Assembly: GCF_029889745.1 (NCBI RefSeq)
Contig: NZ_CP123639.1
Coordinates: forward strand, 1 to 64,000
Source of the DNA: Ligilactobacillus faecis
GTDB lineage: Bacteria; Bacillota; Bacilli; Lactobacillales; Lactobacillaceae
Length of the DNA: 64,000 nucleotides
Direction: 5' to 3'
The translations under genes were made by a program, and so were the position numbers. Below the pieces are notes generated by a model. That model searched no databases. It saw nothing but the letters and a program-made list of their open reading frames with translations, and was not told where the DNA came from. Positions 34,403 to 42,789 of the stretch are shown here, piece by piece (the first letter of the stretch is position 1; each line of letters opens with the position of its first letter).

Positions 34403-36550
34403 TTAAGCAAATTTCTTGCGAAGAGCATACGCACCTACACCCAACACACTAACAGTAACAACTCCACCAGCTACTGTAATCAACAATTTTTGACTACCTG
34501 TTAATGGCATCGTTGTTTTCTCGTTATTCTTGATCACAACCGGTGAATTTAAAGTCTGTTTATCAGTATTTGGTCCGATCTTAAAATTAACAGTTTCTTC
34601 CATCAACTGATAACCATTTGGTGCCTTCACTTCACGTAGTTTGTATTCACCTTCAGTAAATCCTTGCAATGAAAATTTTCCTTCTTCATCTGAGGTTAAG
34701 ATTCCATCATTAACCTGTTTATAATCATCGACCCATTGCGCAGTCTTTTCACCGGTTTTAGCATCATCTTTAAAACCATCAAACCATTTTCCGGTTCTAA
34801 GATCCTGCACTGCAAATTGTGCCCCTTGGAGTTTTTCAGCAGCGATCCCAGTTCCCATGAATCCCGAGGACTCTTTGACAAAATGTACTCCATAAGTAAC
34901 CGTCTTATCAGAACGTTTGATTTCTTTGTAGCCTGATCCATCATTCCAGCCAAGATAGATATCGTTAACAATATCTGTATCAAGTGGCGAATCCGTTTTG
35001 ACGATCTGATCGTAATTATAAGTTAACTTCTTACCAGCTTGTGCCATTACAGTCTCCGTTGCACTACCTGATGATAAGTCGGATAGAACTTTTTGAATTT
35101 TCTCGTTATCTTTTGAATCACAAGCTTCTTTGATTTTTTGCTTGTCACTTTCACTTACATTTTGAGTAACATAATTAACAAACCATTTATTATTCCCAGT
35201 AATTACTTCATAGTCTTTTCCTTCTTCAAGTGTCTTATTATCTGACGTTGTAATTACTAAATGACGTTCACCTTCGACATCTTTTAGATGTGCTTGTGGT
35301 TCATCACGTGTATAGAAAACATGATATGGTTCACTTTTAGCTTTTGTACCCGTAGCATCGATTTGCCATGCTGAGCCAGCAATATTTTGTGGTACTGTCA
35401 CTTTAGAAACAAAGTGGGCGTGGTCGCCTCGATGTAGTGACTGATGTTCTCCTACACCGTTAGTCAATTTTTTTGTAATTTCCGGATTACCATAGTCAAC
35501 TAATGATCCTTGCAATTTAACAGGATCGATACCATCTTCACCAATTGAGAATGTTAACTTATTATCTTCATTATTTAATGCAATTGGTGATAATGCTGCT
35601 TTTGCTTGATTATCAGCCTCGTTACTTGCTACTTCACTAGGAACTTCAACGAAGTAGTATTCTCCCATGATCAAGTTATCGGCTGTAACTTTCCCTTCTT
35701 TATCTGCCGTTAAGACATCACCGATCTTTTGACCATGACCAGGCTTTCCTCGATAAAGCTGAAACTTAGCACCAGCTAGCTCTTTTTGACCGTTATCAGT
35801 ATTTTCGCCTTCTTTCTCGTTCCAAAGAACGTACTTGGTAAGATCAAACTTTAGTTTTTGAGTATTGTTCTTCGGGTACAAGTAAGTTGTACTTAAGAAA
35901 TGCTTTCCGTCTGGATCCGTATAAGGATTGACAAAGACGATAGGCTTTGCTTTGGCCACAACAAAACCTTTAGGTGTTTTAGTTTCAACCGCTGCATAAT
36001 AGTGATATTTCTGTGGTTTTGACGCATCATAAGCTCTGACACCTTCAAATTTTACATTTCCTGCCCCATCAATCGCCTTCGTACCAACAACTTGTGCGTT
36101 CTTTAAGAAATTTGAATTTTCTCCTTTTGCTTCAATATCTTTTTCAATTTCAGCAACACGCCCTTGTGCTTCTTTCGATTGTCCAGCTGTAAAGCCTGTC
36201 AAACCCTTGCCGTCCTTATAATTTTCGTTGATCTGATCAGTAATATCGTAAAGTGTGAACTCTACTTTTCCCATTGTTTCTGGGTTATAGTGCAGTAATT
36301 TATCTGAAAAAGTGTCTTCTTTTTTAGTTCCATCATTTTTGATCTTATTCTGCTCATCTTCAAAAAACGCTGCATCTTTTTTATCATACATCGTTTTATG
36401 GATCTCGATCGTTGTGTTCGTTGGAGCAACCTGATCAGCTTGAACCAAGATTGGATCAGCATGGAGGATCGTGGCACTAGCTAAAACCGGGGCACATAAA
36501 CTTAGCATAACTCCACCTACAACTAAAGTTTTGGATAGTGTTTTATTCAT
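34403..36550 (-). CDS. Major pilin (backbone), sortase-assembled
   Basis: A 715-residue pilin with signal peptide, Cna-B/SpaA-like domains, the pilin motif YLYPKNN near residue 222 that supplies the linking lysine, an E-box (YKLREVKAPNGYQL near 645), and the C-terminal sorting signal MPLTG, membrane helix and RKKFA tail. Met replaces Leu at the first sorting position. It should form the pilus shaft. It follows the class A-like sortase gene by 17 bases. Confidence 0.9.
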   Translation of the reverse strand: MNKTLSKTLVVGGVMLSLCAPVLASATILHADPILVQADQVAPTNTTIEIHKTMYDKKDAAFFEDEQNKIKNDGTKKEDTFSDKLLHYNPETMGKVEFTLYDITDQINENYKDGKGLTGFTAGQSKEAQGRVAEIEKDIEAKGENSNFLKNAQVVGTKAIDGAGNVKFEGVRAYDASKPQKYHYYAAVETKTPKGFVVAKAKPIVFVNPYTDPDGKHFLSTTYLYPKNNTQKLKFDLTKYVLWNEKEGENTDNGQKELAGAKFQLYRGKPGHGQKIGDVLTADKEGKVTADNLIMGEYYFVEVPSEVASNEADNQAKAALSPIALNNEDNKLTFSIGEDGIDPVKLQGSLVDYGNPEITKKLTNGVGEHQSLHRGDHAHFVSKVTVPQNIAGSAWQIDATGTKAKSEPYHVFYTRDEPQAHLKDVEGERHLVITTSDNKTLEEGKDYEVITGNNKWFVNYVTQNVSESDKQKIKEACDSKDNEKIQKVLSDLSSGSATETVMAQAGKKLTYNYDQIVKTDSPLDTDIVNDIYLGWNDGSGYKEIKRSDKTVTYGVHFVKESSGFMGTGIAAEKLQGAQFAVQDLRTGKWFDGFKDDAKTGEKTAQWVDDYKQVNDGILTSDEEGKFSLQGFTEGEYKLREVKAPNGYQLMEETVNFKIGPNTDKQTLNSPVVIKNNEKTTMPLTGSQKLLITVAGGVVTVSVLGVGAYALRKKFA

Positions 36551-36567
36551 TAATTATCGCTTCTTTC

Positions 36568-37242
36568 TTATTCTAATTCACCTTGGACTACAAGGCGGTC
36601 ATTTCCATGATCAGCACAGTCATAGACTGTAACGATCGGTTTTTCATTATCTTTTGGTAAATAATAGGCACTTCCCGCAACTGGGCTACCATTGATGATT
36701 CTAACTTGTGCTGGCTGAATCTTCTTACTTACGATTTTATATTTATAGTCTTTTTTGTCTGGCCCATGTAAAATGATTTCTTGTCCGTTCTTGACTTTAT
36801 AGAGATCACTTAGTAAGACGCCAGATCTTTCCATGTTATGTCCAGCTAAAACAACATTTCCTTTACCAAATTGGCTATCTAAGTAATAGTCTTTACCAAC
36901 ACCTAAAGAAAGGGTTAAATTATTAGCTCTGTCATAGATCGGTAGCTTAACTTTGATACTGGGAATCTCTAAATACCCATTTGGATACTTATCAACATCA
37001 TTATCTAGAGCCTGTTTTCGATACTTAAGTAGATCAGAATCACTAAATCTCTGTATTTTTTCTGTTCGTCCGCTTACTTTGTTATTTTTAGTAGTTGCCG
37101 GAGCAGTAACTTTGTTTTGCATAAGAGTGTAGCTTTGTCTGTCTGACCAAATTTTAAAAGTGCCTATACAAGCTGTTATCAAGGCGACAACCGTCAAAAT
37201 AACTAAAAGTTTTCCTTTAGTTGTCCGAAAAAAAGCTTTCAT
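36568..37242 (-). CDS. Class A-like sortase
   Basis: A 224-residue sortase with an N-terminal membrane helix only and no lid or C-terminal helix, so it differs from the pilus sortase. Catalytic His is in LAGHNMERSG (about 127), Cys in VTVYDCADHG (about 208), and Arg in DRLVVQGEL. The TVYDC around the cysteine replaces the usual TLxTC. It may anchor the finished pilus or the tip protein to the wall. It lies one base from the adhesin gene. Confidence 0.88.
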   Translation of the reverse strand: MKAFFRTTKGKLLVILTVVALITACIGTFKIWSDRQSYTLMQNKVTAPATTKNNKVSGRTEKIQRFSDSDLLKYRKQALDNDVDKYPNGYLEIPSIKVKLPIYDRANNLTLSLGVGKDYYLDSQFGKGNVVLAGHNMERSGVLLSDLYKVKNGQEIILHGPDKKDYKYKIVSKKIQPAQVRIINGSPVAGSAYYLPKDNEKPIVTVYDCADHGNDRLVVQGELE

Positions 37243-37243
37243 C

Positions 37244-38983
37244 TTACTTTGCCTTTCTATTCTTGATCCAATAAGTACCTGTTCCTAATACACCTAAGGC
37301 TACTACACTACCAACAATAATCAGCAACTTGTCAGAACCCGTAGCAGGCAAAGTATTAGTTGTATCGGAAAGTTCACCCCCAACTACATCTGGAGAATAT
37401 TTACCTGCCGTCAATTTGACTGAAGTCTGACTCAATGTATATTTGTCTGGCGCTTTGATCTCAACAGCATAATAGGTATGCTCTCTATCATCATTAGGAA
37501 TTTGGACCATATCAAAAACGACTTCACCCTTTTCATTTGATGTGGCAATATATGGATCTTGGTCTTGATGTCCTTCGACCAATTCATCACCCGCTCGCCG
37601 ATATGCTTGTTTCTTTGCTTCATCAATTGAAATATGCGCATTTCCATTATCATTACGTACTAAAACAAACTGTGCACCTTTCAAAGCATTTCCTTGCATG
37701 TCTTTTTTCACCAACTGAAATTGTTGATGGGTTCTTCCATTGACTACCTCGCCCAGATTATAGGATTGGGTAGGTAAGTCACCATTAAAATTATTGATCG
37801 TTGTATGATACATTTTTCGGTAATACTTGTTAGGTTGATCAGTTTCGGTCAATTCATAGTCTCTACCTAGGGGAATATTATCAAAACGAATATACCCATT
37901 TTGACCCGTGATTTGTTTTTGCGTAAAATCACCACCAGATAGAGTAAATTCAGTATTACTTAAAATTGTTGCACCATTATTACCCGTCCCTTTTTTAACG
38001 AACTCAATACTACCTTTTGCAGGTCTTACCGTGACATTCATATCTGTCTCAGCGTCAAGAGGAACAGAAACGGCTTTTACATCTTGTTTGGCTACCGCTT
38101 GAGAATCGCTACTTCCTTGATAGATCCAAGCAACTTTCGATGTTTTCTCCCAGTTACCTTTAGTAGCAACAGTGAAATTGTAAGAATCTTTTTCAGCATT
38201 CACACGGTAAGGAATATTTACTTGAAGCCCTGTGCCATTCCAAACATCGTTAAAATTGACACCCGCATTATCTTTACCAGTTAAGCTAACACCTTCAGGA
38301 GCATTCTTTAACCACACCTTCACGTTTGACATATTTTCACTTTTCAGCGAAAAGGTCTTCTTGTAGGTGTTTCCTTGAAGATCGTCCTTATTGATTTCTA
38401 AATTGCTAGGATCAAAGCCTAGATTATGGTTGTTTGTCACGATCTCAGAAGTAGATTCATCATTATGTTTTAAAGCTTCATTTCGCAAAGCTTCAATTTT
38501 TGCACGTACACTAGGGTTAACACGATCTAAAACGTCTTGGATCGCACCACCACCCCAAGTTGCATGATCATCGGGATCGGCTACCCAATGAATAACAGCT
38601 TGATACAGCCAATAGTCGCCTTCTTCACCTTGTCCTAAACTTTGAAAACGATGTTCAGAATAGAAATTGTTGACTAACCATTGCACTGAAGGGTTTGCCT
38701 GATACCGTTTCGATATTTGTTCGTTTGATGGGGCGCGTTTTGACCATTCAATACAGAATAAGTATTGACCTGTGCCCGCTTCTTGAATAACGGCAACTCT
38801 ATGCGCTCCATAACGCTCAGCGTGCCCAGATGCGTAACTAACGATTTTACTTGAATTACCAACATTGACTGTTTGAGGCGCCTCATCAGCAGATGCAGAT
38901 GTTTTACCCCCACCAACAAGTGCTAAAGCAACACCTAAGCCAATACCTGTTGTCAAGATAAGTTTTTTTGATAATAACTTCAT
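37244..38983 (-). CDS. Pilus tip adhesin with thioester domain
   Basis: A 579-residue surface protein with signal peptide, a TQXA/thioester domain (about 40-200; Cys in FCIEWSKR near 77 and Gln in YWLYQAVIHW near 128, which can form a Cys-Gln thioester for covalent host binding), Cna-B domains (FTLSGGDFTQKQITG and FVLVRNDNG starts), and LPATG with membrane helix and NRKAK tail. It is the first structural gene of the pilus operon and is most likely the tip subunit. Confidence 0.87.
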   Translation of the reverse strand: MKLLSKKLILTTGIGLGVALALVGGGKTSASADEAPQTVNVGNSSKIVSYASGHAERYGAHRVAVIQEAGTGQYLFCIEWSKRAPSNEQISKRYQANPSVQWLVNNFYSEHRFQSLGQGEEGDYWLYQAVIHWVADPDDHATWGGGAIQDVLDRVNPSVRAKIEALRNEALKHNDESTSEIVTNNHNLGFDPSNLEINKDDLQGNTYKKTFSLKSENMSNVKVWLKNAPEGVSLTGKDNAGVNFNDVWNGTGLQVNIPYRVNAEKDSYNFTVATKGNWEKTSKVAWIYQGSSDSQAVAKQDVKAVSVPLDAETDMNVTVRPAKGSIEFVKKGTGNNGATILSNTEFTLSGGDFTQKQITGQNGYIRFDNIPLGRDYELTETDQPNKYYRKMYHTTINNFNGDLPTQSYNLGEVVNGRTHQQFQLVKKDMQGNALKGAQFVLVRNDNGNAHISIDEAKKQAYRRAGDELVEGHQDQDPYIATSNEKGEVVFDMVQIPNDDREHTYYAVEIKAPDKYTLSQTSVKLTAGKYSPDVVGGELSDTTNTLPATGSDKLLIIVGSVVALGVLGTGTYWIKNRKAK

Positions 38984-39010
38984 TCTTGAAAGTTTCTCCT
39001 CTCACTGTTT

Positions 39011-39178
39011 TTATAACTTCCAGTTGTATGGAAGTTTACGAGATTTTATGACGAGGAATATTTCTTCAATATCTTTCCCCATCATGAGTGCAAGCTGTTG
39101 CATAGAATAATTAGGATACATGACACATAGTCCACGTAACCGATCAACATCACTCCCTTTAAAAGTAGTCTCTGTCAA
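39011..39178 (-). CDS. Small helix-turn-helix-like protein ahead of the pilus operon
   Basis: A 55-residue product starting at TTG 39178 with AAAGGAG upstream. The part MYPNYSMQQLALMMGKDIEE then FLVIKSRKLPYNW looks like a short helix-turn-helix. The open frame extends to 39418, but the extra residues cross hairpins and lack a ribosome site. It ends 28 bases before the adhesin gene, so it may regulate the operon. Confidence 0.5.
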   Translation of the reverse strand: MTETTFKGSDVDRLRGLCVMYPNYSMQQLALMMGKDIEEIFLVIKSRKLPYNWKL

Positions 39179-39733
39179 AATTTTTAACTCCTTTCTTTTT
39201 GATAAAGACACGATACTAGAGATCAAAAATTTTGTGTTTTTCGGGGCAAAAAAATTGTGCGCCAGAGAGGAAAATTTTTTTGAGTAAATATACTTTTTAA
39301 CCATTGATTTTGAAAAAATATATGGATATAATTGTATGTAGAGAGTCGGTCCTTTCCTTATAGGTAAAGGATCTTTTTTTTTCAACAACTCCAATATCCT
39401 ATATAAATTTTTAATCACTTAGGCTATCCTGAGTGATTTTTTAGCCTATAATAAGTCATGTTGCCTTCAGTAAAAATCTACCTTATAATGTCTATGAGAG
39501 GCTGGAAGACCTGTCCAGCTTACGTTATTTATTTTTGATTACAGTAAAGCCCTTCTGAGCTAATTGATTGTGCTCAGAAGGGCTTTTACATTTAATCATA
39601 GCTAGTATTAATCATTTTCCCTCCTACTGTATTCCTCTATCTTGACAATAAATATTTTCCTAAAACAATAAGCCTCCCAAAACATGGCTATCACACCATA
39701 TTCTCAGAGACTTTCAGTCAAATTGAAGTACAT
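39179..39733. other. Hairpin-rich leader between BRCT gene and pilus operon
   Basis: Three terminator-like hairpins lie here: 39546-39587 (AAAGCCCTTCTGAGC and complement), 39413-39438 (AATCACTTAGG / CCTGAGTGATT, then TTTTTT on the plus strand) and 39350-39383 (TCCTTTCC / GGTAAAGGA, then ten T on the plus strand). The first ends the transfer operon; the others could attenuate pilus transcription or end a plus-strand RNA. An additional small stem GCTGGA/TCCAGC lies at 39491-39509. No gene is supported. Confidence 0.6.
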
Positions 39734-40018
39734 TTATTTTTTTAATAAGCTCAAAAATTCTTTTTCTGAAATGATCTCAATATTACTACCACCTGCTTTT
39801 AGTATCTCGGCTTTAATCAACTTACGTGATCTAACATCACTCCCAAAGATATTTAATTGTTTAGGCGCAAGTACTAAAATATCTGTCTTATCAGTTACAA
39901 AATTTTGAACCAGTCCACCACTTTTCTTAATCTCATCTATCGCCTCCTCTCGTTTCATAGCATTTAATGATCCCGTAAGTACAATATTTTTGTCCAGTAA
40001 ACTATTGATCTTCATCAT
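39734..40018 (-). CDS. Stand-alone BRCT domain protein
   Basis: A 94-residue protein consisting of one BRCT domain like that at the end of NAD-dependent DNA ligase: NIVLTGSLNAMKREEAIDEI, then SGGLVQNFVTDKTDILVLA and SRKLIKAEILKAGGSNIEII. BRCT modules bind DNA ends and partner proteins. Its start overlaps the VirB6-like gene by 17 bases, so it is made with the transfer apparatus. The role there is unknown. Confidence 0.82.
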   Translation of the reverse strand: MMKINSLLDKNIVLTGSLNAMKREEAIDEIKKSGGLVQNFVTDKTDILVLAPKQLNIFGSDVRSRKLIKAEILKAGGSNIEIISEKEFLSLLKK

Positions 40019-42713
40019 GCCGTTTTCCTTTAATGTGACTCTTAGCTGAAGTCATCTGTTGTAAACCTTGAGTCAGTGTTGCATTTGCTTGCTGATAATT
40101 TTGACCAGCTTTTTGCAAGTTAGATGGTTTCATCTTTCTTTCCATCTCTTCGTGTGTCACTAATTGATTCTGAGGAGAATTTTGAGACTGACTCGATGAC
40201 GGTTGTTCCTCAGCAACATTTTTTATATTTTGGTTTAATCCGCTTGAAAGATCTTCACCTACTGCCTGAGTCCCACTACTTGTCATTCTTCCATTTTTAT
40301 TAGGAGTATTTTCAGACAAATTCGTCTCTAAACCACTTTCTTTTGATTCTTGTGGTGGATTAGTTTGTAAACCACCATTTCTTTGATTTTGCGATATTTC
40401 AGCTTGTGGTCTACTTTCTTCTGATTCTTGTGATGGATTAGTTTGTAAACCACCATTTCTTTGATTTTGCGATATTTCAGCTTGTGGTCTACTTTCTTCT
40501 GATTCTTGTGATGGATTAGTTTGTAAGCCACCATTCTTTGAACCTTGTGTCTTAGACTGTGATCCACTTTCTTCTAAACTTTGCGGTGTTCCATTTTGTA
40601 GACCGCCACTTGAATCATCTTCTCTGTCTAGACCAGCTTCAGTTATCCCTCCATCATCATCAAAATCGTCAAATTCGTCTTTTGACTGATCTGGATTCAA
40701 ACCACCCTGAGGTTCACCATCTACGCCATTGTCATCAGGAGTATCTTGAGGCTTGATATTATCACTCACACCACCAGTAAATCCTTCCAAGGTTTCCGAA
40801 TCTTCGGGATTCGAACCATACTCTGTTCCGTCTTGGTTATTTTCGTTTTTACTATTGTCATTTGTTGGCGTCTCATCAGAAAAATCAGCACGCTTATTAA
40901 GATAGTCGTCACCTGAAGGATAATTATTCTTCAGTGCCTCATTCCCTAATTCTTCACCTTTACCAAATGACTCTTTCATGCTATCAGCTACTGCTTGGGT
41001 TTTATCTTGCAAACCTCCAGCAACTTTATCATGAGCATTCATGATTCCTGACTTAGCAACAGTTCTTAGTCCTTGTTTTTGCACCTGATCTCCAACACCT
41101 GCGACGAAGCCGGTAGCTTGACTTAATCCACCACCTGCCTTTTTCATCATATCTGGGGTTTGTTTAGCCAAAGAGGTTGCACTAGAGCCAACACCTGCGA
41201 CTAATTGTCCAGTAGCTTTTGCGCCTTGCCCCATCGCATTTGCAACCATCATGCCACCCATAACCTGCTGAGCAATATCGTTTTGGCCAACTGAGACTCC
41301 TAACCATCGTTCAACGATAGTTACACCGCGCATTGCACCAAAGAATAGACCTAGATAAACTACGATCGAAGCAATCGCACTTTCAAATGGTGTCATACCT
41401 GAAAAGAAGGTTGCACTCTTCCCGATAACATTCCCATTGTTATCATAAGTCGTCATAGCAATTGTTGGAAAGTCGCGCATAATTTCTAGGACTATTCTCA
41501 TAATGATCACTTCAAAGTAAATACCTGCGATCGTTCCTGTGATCGTTAGCAGTAGTTCCTTAAATTTACTACTTGAAGTAACGGAACTATATCCTTGAAT
41601 AGGTGCAACTAATCCAGTTACAAGTAACTCAAAAATAGAAGTCACCATTTTTACACACATCATGGCCAATAAAACGATCAAAACTATATACTGAGCATAG
41701 ATTGCCAAAAAATTAGTTTTATAACGCGAATAGACCTTTTCGGCTAAATTTGCTCCACTAACAAACCGATGTTCATTGACTGACTTGATTGCAACGCCAG
41801 TGTCGCTAGGGTAATGTAAAAATAAGCCTTTTATACCTTTCATTTTTTTATTCTTCTCAAGGTTATCCAAGGTTTCAGTATCTGTTGCGCCTAAACTAGC
41901 TCCAAAATCGATATGTGTAATGAAATTACCGCTATCTTTTTGACTAGGATCATCAGTAATTTCATTGTAATTACCATTTCCTTTAATATTTCCGTAGCGA
42001 TCTAATGGATACTTCTTAGTATTAAAATCATCTTTAACTAGTTGCATAATATCCGTCACATTATTTTTGACTGGTTGGATCGCTAGAGTATCTTTAACTG
42101 AATCTTTTTTGTTATCTTTACCCGTAATATTTTCGATTCCATAATTTTTATTAGTCAAGTCAGTATACAGTACTGAAGATACTTTCGTGATCGTAAAAGG
42201 CAAAACTGCACAAACACCTGTTACTAGCATTAGATGTAAGATCGCGTCTTTATATTTGAATGGCTTGCCAAAAACGCTTATTACTAACTGAATAACAGCT
42301 AATAGGGTAAAAATCGCAATCCCGAGTATTTGGAAACCTTGGTAAAATTTTCCTACGAGTGTTCCCGGATCATTAAGATAGCCAAATAGTCCAAAAAGTT
42401 TAAAGAGACTATTGAAGACATTTTCAAGTGCAGCAGTCACATTATAAAGTGCGATCACCAACCAACCGAGAACTGTCCAAAAAAATGATAAGATCCCTAC
42501 TTGAGGCTGCAAATAATTTCCCCAGTGATGATAAAACCACAAGGCCGCTTTTATCTCATTTGGATCAGTTATGTTACCGTTGAACCCACTTTTGGCCATA
42601 GTATTCATCAAATCTGAAAAACTAGTAAAATTTGCAACTTTTCCTGATGCTCCGTTTACTGCTTGATTGATCAAATTTCCAGCACTCATCAACCAGTCAT
42701 ACAATCTATCCAT
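40002..42713 (-). CDS. VirB6/TrbL-like polytopic channel protein with disordered tail
   Basis: A 903-residue membrane protein. About 7-8 hydrophobic segments fall between residues 60 and 480 (for example VLGWLVIALYNVTAAL, IVLIVLLAMMCVKMVTSIF, SIVVYLGLFFGAM), as in VirB6-type inner-membrane channels (TraL/TcpH class). From about 590 the tail is hydrophilic, rich in Ser/Gln/Asn/Glu, with 26-residue repeats. ATG 42713 is preferred: AAGGTGAG precedes it. The element-wide motif at 42770 marks the start of this unit. Confidence 0.78.
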   Translation of the reverse strand: MDRLYDWLMSAGNLINQAVNGASGKVANFTSFSDLMNTMAKSGFNGNITDPNEIKAALWFYHHWGNYLQPQVGILSFFWTVLGWLVIALYNVTAALENVFNSLFKLFGLFGYLNDPGTLVGKFYQGFQILGIAIFTLLAVIQLVISVFGKPFKYKDAILHLMLVTGVCAVLPFTITKVSSVLYTDLTNKNYGIENITGKDNKKDSVKDTLAIQPVKNNVTDIMQLVKDDFNTKKYPLDRYGNIKGNGNYNEITDDPSQKDSGNFITHIDFGASLGATDTETLDNLEKNKKMKGIKGLFLHYPSDTGVAIKSVNEHRFVSGANLAEKVYSRYKTNFLAIYAQYIVLIVLLAMMCVKMVTSIFELLVTGLVAPIQGYSSVTSSSKFKELLLTITGTIAGIYFEVIIMRIVLEIMRDFPTIAMTTYDNNGNVIGKSATFFSGMTPFESAIASIVVYLGLFFGAMRGVTIVERWLGVSVGQNDIAQQVMGGMMVANAMGQGAKATGQLVAGVGSSATSLAKQTPDMMKKAGGGLSQATGFVAGVGDQVQKQGLRTVAKSGIMNAHDKVAGGLQDKTQAVADSMKESFGKGEELGNEALKNNYPSGDDYLNKRADFSDETPTNDNSKNENNQDGTEYGSNPEDSETLEGFTGGVSDNIKPQDTPDDNGVDGEPQGGLNPDQSKDEFDDFDDDGGITEAGLDREDDSSGGLQNGTPQSLEESGSQSKTQGSKNGGLQTNPSQESEESRPQAEISQNQRNGGLQTNPSQESEESRPQAEISQNQRNGGLQTNPPQESKESGLETNLSENTPNKNGRMTSSGTQAVGEDLSSGLNQNIKNVAEEQPSSSQSQNSPQNQLVTHEEMERKMKPSNLQKAGQNYQQANATLTQGLQQMTSAKSHIKGKRHDEDQ
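40360..40530. repeat. 78-bp tandem repeat inside the VirB6-like tail
   Basis: Two full 78-bp units plus a partial third are nearly identical and in frame, encoding NGGLQTNPSQESEESRPQ and the following eight residues. The near-identity suggests recent expansion and likely length variation among strains. Confidence 0.85.
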
Positions 42714-42769
42714 AAGTATTTTCTCACCTTCTTCTTTCATGTATTACATGCTATCTTAAATACCCATAT

Positions 42770-42786
42770 CTGAATTTTTTAGGATA
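42770..42786 (-). promoter_or_regulatory. Element-wide motif copy 4
   Basis: The minus strand reads TATCCTAAAAAATTCAG, 3 bases beyond the coupling-protein stop and 57 bases before the VirB6-like start, with TTTAAGAT as a possible -10 to its left. Suggests an internal promoter. Confidence 0.55.
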
Positions 42787-42789
42787 TTA

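Noticed and set aside
39179..39418. N-terminal extension of the small HTH-like gene to 39418
   Set aside because: It crosses terminator-like hairpins and has no ribosome site, whereas TTG 39178 follows AAAGGAG.
40328..40567. Alternative-frame protein in the tandem-repeat tail
   Set aside because: Repeats make an open second frame by chance; no ribosome site.
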